Part shown: piece after piece, positions 1 through 8,849 of the stretch
How the letters are laid out: each line of letters begins with the position of its first letter
Numbering within the stretch: the first letter of the stretch is position 1
Translations under genes and position numbers: made by a program
Assembly: GCA_016649675.1 (NCBI GenBank)
Contig: JAENXG010000050.1
Span: forward strand, 1-11,657
Direction: 5' to 3'
Length of the DNA stretch: 11,657 nucleotides
Source: Methyloceanibacter sp.
GTDB taxonomy: Bacteria; Pseudomonadota; Alphaproteobacteria; Rhizobiales; Methyloligellaceae
The notes under the pieces: generated by a model
What the model saw: the letters and a program-made list of their open reading frames with translations, nothing else
What the model was told of the DNA's origin: nothing
The model's database searches: none

Positions 1-2730
<2,730 letters not shown>

Positions 2731-2733
2731 ACC

Positions 2734-3981
2734 ATGACCGCGGCGGCGACCTGGCGGCGCTGGCGGCGCGAGGTCAACGACATTCTCGAGGTCGGCGGTG
2801 ACGCGCATCCGGCGGGGCGCATCGTCAACGCTTTCATCATCGTCCTCATCTTCCTGAACGCAATTGCCTTTGCGGCCGACACCGTTGAGGAACTCGCCGA
2901 TCGCTACGCCTGGGAGTTCGCCGCCTTCAACCTCTTCTCGGTGATCGTGTTCACCGTCGAATATGTCTTAAGGGTCTGGAGCGCCGTCGATATCCCGATG
3001 CTGAGCCGGCTGCCGCCGTGGCAGGCGAGGCTCCGCTTTGCGACCAGGCCGATGATGCTGATCGACCTGCTCGCGTTCTTTCCCTGGTATCTGCACTGGA
3101 TGTTGCCGATGGATCTCAGGATCCTCAGGGTGTTTCGCCTGTTCCGCCTGCTCAAGCTCGTCCGCTACTCGCCCGCCTTGCAGACGCTCGGCCGTGTGAT
3201 CGCCGATGAGTATCGGGCGTTGCTCGGTGCGCTCCTTGTCATCATGGTGCTGCTGCTGTTTGCCTCGACGGCGATGTACTTGCTCGAGCGCGAGGCCCAG
3301 CCTGACAAGTTTGGCTCCATTCCCGCCGCAGCCTGGTGGGCACTCGCCACCCTCACCACGGTCGGTTACGGCGACGTCGTGCCGATCACCCCCTTCGGGA
3401 AAATGCTCGGGGGCGTGGTGATGCTTCTCGGTGTCGGCATGATCGCTCTCCCCGTCGCCATCATCGCCACGGGGTTCAGCCAGGAATCGAGCCGCCACCA
3501 ATTCGTCGTGACCTGGAGCATGGTTGCCCGCGTGCCGCTGTTCGCCGCCATGGATCACAGCGAGGTCGCCGAGATCACCAGACTGCTCTACACGCGAACC
3601 TACTTGCCCGGAGTGCCTATGGTGCGCACGCACGACGCGGGCGACGCAATGTTCATCATCGCGAGCGGCGAGGCTCTCGTTGACATCGGCGCTGGCAAGC
3701 ATGCGCTCTTGAAGGAGGGCGATTTCTTCGGCGAGATGGCGCTCCTCGAGCGCCGGCGCCACAAGCATGACGTGGTCGCCAAGACGCGGTGCCGGGTCTA
3801 TGTGCTCGACAGCCAGTCCTTGGCGCGCCTCGGCCGCCGCCACCCGGAGATCATGCTACGAATCCGCAAAGTCGCTGAGGCGCGGGCGGCGGCTGACGAA
3901 GCTTCGCTCGGCGGCAGCCGCCCACGCAAGCCTCGCAGCACCGGGACCCGCAGCAAGCATGACGAGCCGGAAACGCTCTAA
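2734..3981 (+). CDS. Six-TM voltage-gated K+ channel with C-terminal cNMP-binding-like domain
   Basis: 415-residue inner-membrane potassium channel. S1 is about 28-48 and S2 about 62-82. S3 is about 106-122. S4 carries basic residues at every third position (R129, R132, R135, R138, K141, R144), the pattern of a voltage sensor. S5 (160-184), a pore helix, the K+ selectivity filter TTVGYGD (208-214) and S6 (224-248) follow. Residues about 265-380 form a cNMP-binding fold with the cassette start FGEMALL (332-338). In the MlotiK1-type cassette this is followed by an Arg-Ser/Thr-Ala-Thr motif whose Arg binds the cyclic phosphate; here the aligned residues are HKHD (343-346), so ligand binding is doubtful. 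A basic tail (about 390-415) ends the protein. The ATG is 3 bases after the alaS stop with no clear Shine-Dalgarno site, so translation is probably coupled to alaS. Channel identity is firm; ligand and physiological role are unknown. Confidence 0.93.
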   Translation: MTAAATWRRWRREVNDILEVGGDAHPAGRIVNAFIIVLIFLNAIAFAADTVEELADRYAWEFAAFNLFSVIVFTVEYVLRVWSAVDIPMLSRLPPWQARLRFATRPMMLIDLLAFFPWYLHWMLPMDLRILRVFRLFRLLKLVRYSPALQTLGRVIADEYRALLGALLVIMVLLLFASTAMYLLEREAQPDKFGSIPAAAWWALATLTTVGYGDVVPITPFGKMLGGVVMLLGVGMIALPVAIIATGFSQESSRHQFVVTWSMVARVPLFAAMDHSEVAEITRLLYTRTYLPGVPMVRTHDAGDAMFIIASGEALVDIGAGKHALLKEGDFFGEMALLERRRHKHDVVAKTRCRVYVLDSQSLARLGRRHPEIMLRIRKVAEARAAADEASLGGSRPRKPRSTGTRSKHDEPETL

Positions 3982-3994
3982 TCGACGGCTTGGC

Positions 3995-5224
3995 TCACGC
4001 CGCAGCGCGGCGGGCCATCTCTTTTCTGAGATTGTCGTCGATCTTATCGAGAAAGCCCGACGTCGACAGCCAGCTCTGCTCGGCGCCGACGAGAAGGGCA
4101 AGGTCCTTGGTCATGAAGCCCGCCTCGATGGTGTCGACCACCACCCGCTCGAGCGTCTCGGCAAAGCGGAGCAGCTCGGCGTTGTCGTCGAGCTTGGCGC
4201 GGTGCTTCAGCGCCCCGCTCCAGGCAAAGATCGAGGCGGTAGCGTTGGTCGAGGTCGCCCGTCCCTGCTGGTGCTGGCGGAAGTGGCGGGTGACCGTGCC
4301 ATGCGCTGCTTCGGCCAGCACCGTCTTGCCGTCGGACGTCATCAGCACGCTCGTCATCAGTCCGAGCGAGCCGAAGCCTTGCGCCACCGTGTCAGACTGT
4401 ACGTCCCCGTCATAGTTCTTCAAGGCCCACACATAGCCGCCCGACCATTTCAGCGCTGCGGCCACCATGTCGTCGATCAGGCGGTGCTCGTAGGTGAGCC
4501 CGCGCCTCTTGAACTCCTCGGCGAACTCGCTCGCGAAGATCTCGGCGAACAGATCTTTGAAGCGCCCGTCATAGGCCTTGAGGATGGTGTTCTTGGTGGA
4601 GAGGTAGACCGGCATATTGCGGGAGAGCCCATAGTTGAACGAGGCGCGCGCGAAGTCACGAATTGACTCGTCGACATTGAACATGGCGAGCGCCACGCCG
4701 CCGCCGCTCTTGAATTCGTGCACTTCGTGCTCGATGCGCGTGCCATCCTCGCCCACGAAGCTGATGCTGAGCTTGCCGTTGCCCGGCACGCGAAAGTCGA
4801 CAGCGCGGTAGACGTCGCCATAGGCATGGCGGCCGATGACGATCGGCTTGGTCCAGCCTGGCACGAGCCGCGGCACGTTCTTGCAGATGATCGGCTCGCG
4901 GAAGATGACGCCTCCCAGGATGTTGCGGATCGTGCCGTTCGGCGACTTCCACATCTTCTTGAGGTTGAACTCCTTCACCCGCGCCTCGTCAGGCGTGATG
5001 GTCGCGCATTTGACGCCGACGCCGCAGGCCTGGATGGCGTAGGCCGCATCGACAGTGACCTTATCGTCGGTGGCGTCGCGGTTCTGGATGCTGAGGTCGA
5101 AATAAAGGAGCGGCAGGTCGAGATAAGGCTGGAGCAGCTTTTCTTTGATCATCTGCCAGATGACCCGCGTCATCTCGTCTCCGTCGAGGTCGGCGACCGG
5201 GTTCTTCACCTTGATCTTATTCAC
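3995..5224 (-). CDS. icd: NADP-dependent isocitrate dehydrogenase, eukaryote-like dimeric type
   Basis: 409-residue TCA-cycle enzyme that oxidatively decarboxylates isocitrate to 2-oxoglutarate, yielding NADPH. It belongs to the homodimeric family shared by alphaproteobacteria and eukaryotes, not the E. coli type. Isocitrate-binding residues fall at the same numbers as in human IDH1: S94, N96, R100, R109 and R132 (in IGRHAYGD). Metal-site aspartates are D251/D252 with D274 and D278. R314 and H315 in HGTVTRH match the residues that contact the NADP 2'-phosphate. The start is the GTG at 5224: it gives the family's usual N-terminus and length, and a GGAG lies 9 bases upstream. A longer in-frame reading from an ATG at 5410 would add 62 unrelated residues and run into the divergent trmJ gene, so it is rejected. 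The stop is 13 bases from the convergent channel gene. Confidence 0.97.
   Translation of the reverse strand: MNKIKVKNPVADLDGDEMTRVIWQMIKEKLLQPYLDLPLLYFDLSIQNRDATDDKVTVDAAYAIQACGVGVKCATITPDEARVKEFNLKKMWKSPNGTIRNILGGVIFREPIICKNVPRLVPGWTKPIVIGRHAYGDVYRAVDFRVPGNGKLSISFVGEDGTRIEHEVHEFKSGGGVALAMFNVDESIRDFARASFNYGLSRNMPVYLSTKNTILKAYDGRFKDLFAEIFASEFAEEFKRRGLTYEHRLIDDMVAAALKWSGGYVWALKNYDGDVQSDTVAQGFGSLGLMTSVLMTSDGKTVLAEAAHGTVTRHFRQHQQGRATSTNATASIFAWSGALKHRAKLDDNAELLRFAETLERVVVDTIEAGFMTKDLALLVGAEQSWLSTSGFLDKIDDNLRKEMARRAAA
3998..4027 (+). terminator. Possible weak intrinsic terminator for alaS-channel transcript
   Basis: A 6-bp GC stem (CGCCGC 3998-4003, GCGGCG 4007-4012) with a 3-base loop is followed, after a short gap, by the T-rich stretch TCTCTTTTCT (4018-4027). 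It sits just past the channel stop codon but inside the 3' end of the convergent icd gene. The tract is neither adjacent to the stem nor uninterrupted, so this is only a candidate. Confidence 0.22.
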
Positions 5225-5327
5225 GTCCGAAATCTCCGGTGCGGGAAAGTCAATCTGGGGAGGGCGTGAGCCCCAAGCGGCCCCACCCCCCATTGCGAGG
5301 AGCCGCCCCCTATAGCATCGTGCTCCC
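5225..5327. promoter_or_regulatory. Divergent icd / trmJ intergenic region
   Basis: This 103-base spacer must hold the start signals for both divergent genes. On the minus strand, a GGAG 9 bases before the GTG serves icd. On the plus strand there is no Shine-Dalgarno site before the trmJ ATG pair (5328 and 5331). A TATAGC at 5311-5316 resembles a -10 box, but no -35 lies at the right distance. A weak inverted repeat (GCGGC 5277-5281, GCCGC 5302-5306) is the only structure I see. No operator can be named. Confidence 0.4.
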
Positions 5328-6212
5328 ATGATGAAAGCAAAAGCCGAAGGCGGCAAGCCGGGGCGCGCTGACACAGAGAGGCCCGAGATCTCGCTGGCCT
5401 CGGCTGACAACCGCTGTTCGCCAGCTCAGGCAACGGCGCCCGCCATCATCCTCGTCCATCCGCAGCTTGGTGAGAATATCGGCTTCGCCGCGCGTGCCAT
5501 GGCCAATTTTGGGCTTACCGATTTGCGGCTGGTCGCGCCCCGCGACGGTTGGCCGAACGACAAGGCGCAGGCGGCCGCCGCGGGCGCTGCTTTCCTCGTC
5601 GATCGGGCGAGGGTTTATGAAAGCGTCGAGCACGCCGTTGCCGATCTCAACTTCGTGCTTGCCGCCACCGCGCGTCCGCGCGAGCTGGTGAAGATGGTGC
5701 TGAGCCCCGAGAGCGCCGCGCGCGACTTGAGAGAGCGGGGGTTGAGGGTAGAGCGCACCGGTGTCCTGTTCGGGCCCGAGCGGAGTGGCCTCGACAACGA
5801 CGTCATCGCTCTTGCCGACGCCATCCTCACCGCGCCTGTCAATCCCGACTTCGCCTCGTTGAGCCTGCCTCAGGCCGTGCTCTTGTTCGGCTATGAGTGG
5901 CTGAAAGGCGAGAGCGCCACCCCGCCGCTCGGTCGCGCCACCGGCTTCGACGGACCGGCAACGGAGGGCATCGCTTTTCCCGACACGCGCCCGGCGACGC
6001 GGGCCGAGCTGTTCGGCCTGTTCGAGCATCTCGAAGCCGAGCTCGACCAGTCGGGCTTCCTTTATCCCGCCGAGAAACGCCCCTCTATGGTGCGCAATAT
6101 TCGCAACATGTTCCATCGCATGGGCGCGAGCGAGCAAGATATACGCACGTGGCGCGGGATCGTTGCCGCGCTCTCCCGCGCCCGTCGGGGCGGGGGAGAT
6201 AAGGGGTCATAG
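5328..6212 (+). CDS. trmJ: TrmJ-type tRNA/rRNA 2'-O-methyltransferase (SPOUT family)
   Basis: 294-residue SAM-dependent RNA ribose methyltransferase of the SpoU/TrmJ group; E. coli TrmJ makes Cm/Um at tRNA position 32. The SPOUT motifs are all present: the N-terminal HPQLGENIGFAARAMANFG segment (44-62, with the N50 and R56 region), the SAM-knot segment VLFGPERSGLDNDV (146-159), and NPDFASLSLPQAVLLFGYEW (172-191). A helical C-terminal extension (about 225-285) is typical of TrmJ rather than the minimal TrmL. Residues 1-38 precede the catalytic fold, are variable-looking and have no later in-frame start before M57, so the upstream start is kept. ATG codons at 5328 and 5331 are tandem and lack a Shine-Dalgarno site, so a leaderless or very short-leader message is possible. 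The exact target nucleotide in this organism is inferred from the family. Confidence 0.9.
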   Translation: MMKAKAEGGKPGRADTERPEISLASADNRCSPAQATAPAIILVHPQLGENIGFAARAMANFGLTDLRLVAPRDGWPNDKAQAAAAGAAFLVDRARVYESVEHAVADLNFVLAATARPRELVKMVLSPESAARDLRERGLRVERTGVLFGPERSGLDNDVIALADAILTAPVNPDFASLSLPQAVLLFGYEWLKGESATPPLGRATGFDGPATEGIAFPDTRPATRAELFGLFEHLEAELDQSGFLYPAEKRPSMVRNIRNMFHRMGASEQDIRTWRGIVAALSRARRGGGDKGS

Positions 6213-6233
6213 TTCCGCCCCGTTTCTCCTATT
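6186..6233 (+). terminator. Candidate terminator hairpin spanning the trmJ stop
   Basis: A perfect 8-bp inverted repeat, CGGGGCGG (6186-6193) and CCGCCCCG (6215-6222), encloses 21 bases that include the trmJ TAG (6210-6212). It is followed by the pyrimidine-rich TTTCTCCTATT (6223-6233). The loop is long and the T-tract broken, so termination may be partial and the next gene may be reached by read-through. Confidence 0.35.
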
Positions 6234-6285
6234 GCGATGGCCGGAAACGATGTTAGCTTCCCGCACGGGAGGAGAGGGGCTGCCG

Positions 6286-7113
6286 ATGCAAGTTGCGTGG
6301 AATCAGTGGGGCGGGGCCGTGGCCGCCGCGGTCTTGGCGTTGCTCGCGGCGTCGCCTCTCAGAGCCGCCGACGACAACGGCGTCAGGACGGTTGCCGAAG
6401 AGCTCGGCCAGCGCACCAAGCCTGCCGTCAACGCCGGCGGAGACCAGAAGGGCGGGCTCAGCGACAGTGCCGTGCGCGTGCTCATGACCTACGCCTTCTC
6501 GATCATTCCCGACGAGGCTCCTGGCCCTGACGGAAAGGCGGCCAAGGTCGACAAGACCGACCCCAACAAGTTTCTCATCCCCACCGAGGATGCGCGCCGC
6601 GTGATCCGCGTGGCGACACGTTCGGCCTATGCCGAGGTCTGCGAGCTGAAGGACCTCGAGCGGGCCAACTATCTGACGCTGATGAAGGGTGAGGAGGCCA
6701 AGAAGGTCTGGACCCGTGAGCAGCTGCTGGCCATCAATGCGCTGCATATGTTCGCGGTCTCCTATTTCACCGGCGACATCAAGATCACGACGAAAGAGAC
6801 GGACGACCAAGCCGCAGCCGCCCCGGCAGCTCAAGGCGCCCCGGCCGTTCCGGCGAGCGAAGGCGAAGGCGGGGCCACGGCGGCCCCCAAGGCGCCGCAA
6901 GCCAAGCCCGCCGATCAGGCGGCTTCGACCACCGAGGTGATTGCGCCGAAGCGGCCGGAATGCGCTGCCGAGCAGAAGCAGAAGGTGACGAACGCCATCA
7001 ACGCCTACGTCCAGGCGGCGGCCAAGGCCGAGGTGCCGGGACCCCCACAGGCGCCCAAGACGCCGCCGGCACAGGCTGCGCAGCCTGCCCCGGGAGCTTC
7101 CGGCTCTAATTGA
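6286..7113 (+). CDS. Exported Ala/Pro-rich protein of unknown function
   Basis: 275 residues; I do not recognise a characterised family. Residues 1-27 look like a Sec signal peptide (hydrophobic core about 9-22, likely cut after LRA27), so the product is probably periplasmic. A folded-looking helical part (about 60-168) includes the strongly patterned segment LIPTEDARRVIRVATRSAYA (97-116) and WTREQLLAINALHMFAVSY (142-160). A low-complexity Ala/Pro/Gly linker (about 173-215) follows, then a short helix (222-248) and an Ala/Pro tail. There are only two cysteines, C119 and C226, one on each side of the linker, which could form a disulfide. The ATG at 6286 is chosen because GGAGGAGA (6268-6275) stands 10 bases before it. 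Its n-region lacks Lys/Arg, which is unusual; an ATG at 6250 in the same frame would add an Arg but has no ribosome site. It lies 73 bases after trmJ on the same strand. Confidence 0.8.
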   Translation: MQVAWNQWGGAVAAAVLALLAASPLRAADDNGVRTVAEELGQRTKPAVNAGGDQKGGLSDSAVRVLMTYAFSIIPDEAPGPDGKAAKVDKTDPNKFLIPTEDARRVIRVATRSAYAEVCELKDLERANYLTLMKGEEAKKVWTREQLLAINALHMFAVSYFTGDIKITTKETDDQAAAAPAAQGAPAVPASEGEGGATAAPKAPQAKPADQAASTTEVIAPKRPECAAEQKQKVTNAINAYVQAAAKAEVPGPPQAPKTPPAQAAQPAPGASGSN

Positions 7114-7137
7114 CACTTTCCCGCATTCACGTGTAAC
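7110..7137 (+). promoter_or_regulatory. Probable sigma-70 type promoter of rpsD
   Basis: TTGACA (7110-7115), a perfect -35 hexamer, is followed after 16 bases by TGTAAC (7132-7137), a 4-of-6 match to TATAAT. The -35 overlaps the TGA of the preceding gene (7111-7113). Transcription would start near 7144 and give a leader of roughly 148 bases. Separate transcription is expected for a strongly expressed ribosomal-protein gene. Confidence 0.5.
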
Positions 7138-7143
7138 AGAGCG

Positions 7144-7291
7144 CGGGCGAAGCCTTTAGCCTTCTTGGGCTCTAGGGACGCCGGAGAAGGCCCCGGCGGG
7201 CCCTCGCCACCACCAGCAAGGGTTTTTCGATAGCAGGCGCGGGGGAGAAACCGCCCGCGGCGAGCTTGATTTGACTTTGGAGTCCTAGAGC
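7144..7291 (+). promoter_or_regulatory. Structured 5' leader of rpsD, possible autoregulatory site
   Basis: Two stem-loops lie in the presumed leader: CGCCGG 7179-7184 with CCGGCG 7193-7198 (8-base loop), and CGCGGG 7238-7243 with CCCGCG 7254-7259 (10-base loop). A T5 run at 7223-7227 sits between them. The ribosome site GGAG (7279-7282) is 9 bases before the rpsD ATG and lies outside both stems. S4 represses translation of its own operon in E. coli and Bacillus, so a binding site here is plausible, but no known S4 operator is recognisable. Confidence 0.3.
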
Positions 7292-7909
7292 ATGTCGAAA
7301 CGCATTAACGCCAAGCACAAAATCGACCGAAGGCTCGGCGAGAATATCTGGGGCCGTCCGAAGAGCCCCTTCAACAAGCGGGAATATGGCCCGGGCGAAC
7401 ATGGGCAGCGCCGGCGCGGCAAGCTTTCCGATTATGGCCAGCAGCTTCGCGCCAAGCAGAAGCTGAAGGGCTATTACGGCAACATCACCGAGAAGCAGTT
7501 CAAATCCATCTATCACGAGGCGGCGAGGCTCAGGGGCGACACCTCCGAGAAGCTGATTGGGCTCTTGGAGCGGCGGCTCGACGCCATCGTCTATCGCGCG
7601 AAGTTCGTGCCGACCGTGTTCGCCGCGCGCCAATTCGTGTCGCACGGCCATGTGCGGGTCAACGGCAGGCGCGTGAACATTCCGAGCTATCGCTGCCGCG
7701 AGGGCGACCTGATCGAGGTGAAGGACAAGGCCAAGGACGCAGGGACGGTGCTCGAATCTTCGCAGAGCCCTGAACGGCAGGTGCCCGATTATCTCGATGT
7801 CGACCACAGCAAGATGACGGCGAAGCTGACGCGCATCCCGACGCTCTCTGACGTGCCCTATCCGGTGATCATGGAGCCGAACCTCGTCATCGAGTTCTAT
7901 TCGCGCTAA
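7292..7909 (+). CDS. rpsD: 30S ribosomal protein S4
   Basis: 205-residue primary 16S rRNA-binding protein that nucleates assembly of the 30S body and takes part in decoding accuracy. The N-terminal part begins MSKRINAKHKIDRRLGENIW and lacks the zinc-type cysteine cluster, so this is the Cys-free form. The S4 RNA-binding domain runs from LLERRLD (91-97) through FVSHGHVRVNGRRVNIPSYR (115-134) to GDLIEV (138-143). The end, PVIMEPNLVIEFYSR, is the usual family C-terminus. A GGAG 9 bases before the ATG fixes the start. As in many alphaproteobacteria the gene stands alone rather than in the alpha operon with rpsM, rpsK, rpoA and rplQ. No anomalies are visible; length is normal. Confidence 0.99.
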   Translation: MSKRINAKHKIDRRLGENIWGRPKSPFNKREYGPGEHGQRRRGKLSDYGQQLRAKQKLKGYYGNITEKQFKSIYHEAARLRGDTSEKLIGLLERRLDAIVYRAKFVPTVFAARQFVSHGHVRVNGRRVNIPSYRCREGDLIEVKDKAKDAGTVLESSQSPERQVPDYLDVDHSKMTAKLTRIPTLSDVPYPVIMEPNLVIEFYSR

Positions 7910-7912
7910 TCG

Positions 7913-7959
7913 CCTCATGCTGAGGAGCGGCCCGCCAGGCCGCACCCCGAAGCTCTAGG
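7913..7959. repeat. Degenerate REP-like palindromic element after rpsD
   Basis: The stretch opens with CCTCATGCTGAGGAGC, which matches the start of a palindromic intergenic repeat I recall from Bradyrhizobium-type genomes (a CCTCATnnTGAGGAGC arm, a GC hairpin, then a CGAAG...ATGAGG arm). The central hairpin GCGGCC (7927-7932) / GGCCGC (7938-7943) is intact and CGAAGC follows at 7949-7954. The closing arm reads GCTCTAGG instead of the expected GCATGAGG, so the outer stem is broken. It starts 4 bases after the rpsD stop and may act as a transcript end. Family assignment is from memory. Confidence 0.45.
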
Positions 7960-7980
7960 CTGTGATCAGCAGGGTGAGGG

Positions 7981-8009
7981 GGCGCCGCGCCGCGTGCGGC
8001 GGGAGCGCC
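7981..8009. terminator. GC-rich hairpin between convergent rpsD and DUF2182 gene
   Basis: Nested stems GGCGC (7981-7985) / GCGCC (8005-8009) and CGCCG (7988-7992) / CGGCG (7997-8001), with a 4-base loop, form a strong hairpin between the two convergent genes. No T-run follows on either strand, so it is not a classical intrinsic terminator; it may stall polymerase or protect 3' ends. Confidence 0.3.
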
Positions 8010-8031
8010 GACGAACTCTCGCCGGAACACC

Positions 8032-8844
8032 TCATGTCTGGCTCACGATGACGAGGGTGGTGCCGCCGGCGACCAGAAGCACCGCTAGCGCTTTCGCCGC
8101 CTCCGGCCCGAACGGCGCGAGCTTCTCGGTCGCCACGAAGAGGGTCAGCCCGGCGATCCAGACCAAATTCATGACGCCTCCCACGAACAGAAGCAGCATC
8201 AGGACGGCGCAGCAGCCGACACAGTAGGCGCCATGGGCAAGTCCCATGCGCCAGGCGCCAAGCACGCCCGGCCGCCAATGGGCTGCGATGAACTCTGGCC
8301 CTCCACGGCAATGTTTGAGACACGCGGCCTTGAGCGGCGTGAGCTGATAGAGCCCGGCGGCAACCAGCAGCGCCCCCGACAGGAGGGGGCTGCGCGCGTT
8401 CATCATGGCGGCCATGGCGCCGTTACGCTCAAGCGCCCACTGAAGTGCGACGGCCAAGACGCTGAAAAGAATCCACAAGGTGAGATATCCGGACGCGAAG
8501 GCCGCGATCGACGCAGGCGCACGCATCGCCTGCCCTTGGCTCTCCGCCCGCCGCACGACACGGGCGTAGAGCAGCACCATGGGCGAAGCCGACGGCAGCA
8601 TCATCGCCACCATCATGACGGCCCACATGACGAAGGCGATGAGCCAATAAGCCGGCGTCCATGGCGCGCTGAGCGCTGGCAGTGCCGCGGCCGGCAGGCG
8701 CCAGAAGCTCATGGCAACGGGATCCATGCCGGTGCCGGCGCCGGCAAGAAGCGCAAGCCAGGCGAGCAGCGTGAGGGTGACGAGGGCCGCAACGACGATG
8801 GCGCGCTGGCGCCGCGCCAGCGCCTCAGGCGCCGTGTCCACCAT
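8032..8844 (-). CDS. DUF2182 integral membrane protein, putative metal-binding
   Basis: 270-residue polytopic inner-membrane protein with about six or seven hydrophobic segments (approximately 13-34, 64-84, 112-136, 152-167, 203-222, 224-239, 249-267). It carries the hallmarks of the DUF2182 family: MWAVMMVAMMLPS (73-85), the paired cysteines in PLKAACLKHCR (C175, C179) and HGAYCVGCC (C208, C211, C212). The Met- and Cys-rich membrane motifs suggest a soft metal such as Cu(I). As I recall, a family member (PpoB2 of Marinomonas) has been described as a copper-delivery factor for oxidases; I cannot check this here. The ATG lies 5 bases after the DUF1326 stop with no strong ribosome site, so translation is likely coupled. 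The family call is strong; metal and direction of transport are inference. Confidence 0.88.
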   Translation of the reverse strand: MVDTAPEALARRQRAIVVAALVTLTLLAWLALLAGAGTGMDPVAMSFWRLPAAALPALSAPWTPAYWLIAFVMWAVMMVAMMLPSASPMVLLYARVVRRAESQGQAMRAPASIAAFASGYLTLWILFSVLAVALQWALERNGAMAAMMNARSPLLSGALLVAAGLYQLTPLKAACLKHCRGGPEFIAAHWRPGVLGAWRMGLAHGAYCVGCCAVLMLLLFVGGVMNLVWIAGLTLFVATEKLAPFGPEAAKALAVLLVAGGTTLVIVSQT

Positions 8845-8849
8845 GGCGT

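Noticed and set aside
2968..3843. Minus-strand open frame of 291 codons
   Set aside because: Antisense to the channel gene, rich in His, Arg, Glu and Gln with no family resemblance; the plus strand has an unmistakable K+ channel.
3767..4666. Plus-strand open frame of 299 codons joining the channel end to the icd complement
   Set aside because: It runs out of frame through the channel 3' end and antisense through icd. Both of those have clear protein families.
5225..5253. TTGACT at 5248-5253 (minus strand) as an icd -35 box
   Set aside because: The matching -10 would fall on the ribosome site directly before the GTG, leaving no leader, and no TATAAT-like hexamer is there. Its TTCCCGCA likeness to the rpsD promoter region seems to be chance.
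5225..5410. Longer icd reading beginning at an ATG at 5410
   Set aside because: The extra 62 residues have no counterpart in the family, overlap divergent trmJ, and ignore the well-placed GGAG before the GTG at 5224.
5310..6137. Minus-strand open frame of 275 codons
   Set aside because: It is antisense to trmJ, whose SPOUT motifs are complete, and it shows no domain of its own.
6253..7116. Minus-strand open frame of 287 codons, very rich in Leu, Arg and Gly
   Set aside because: The composition is just the complement of the Ala/Pro/Lys-rich exported protein. The plus strand has a strong ribosome site and a signal peptide.
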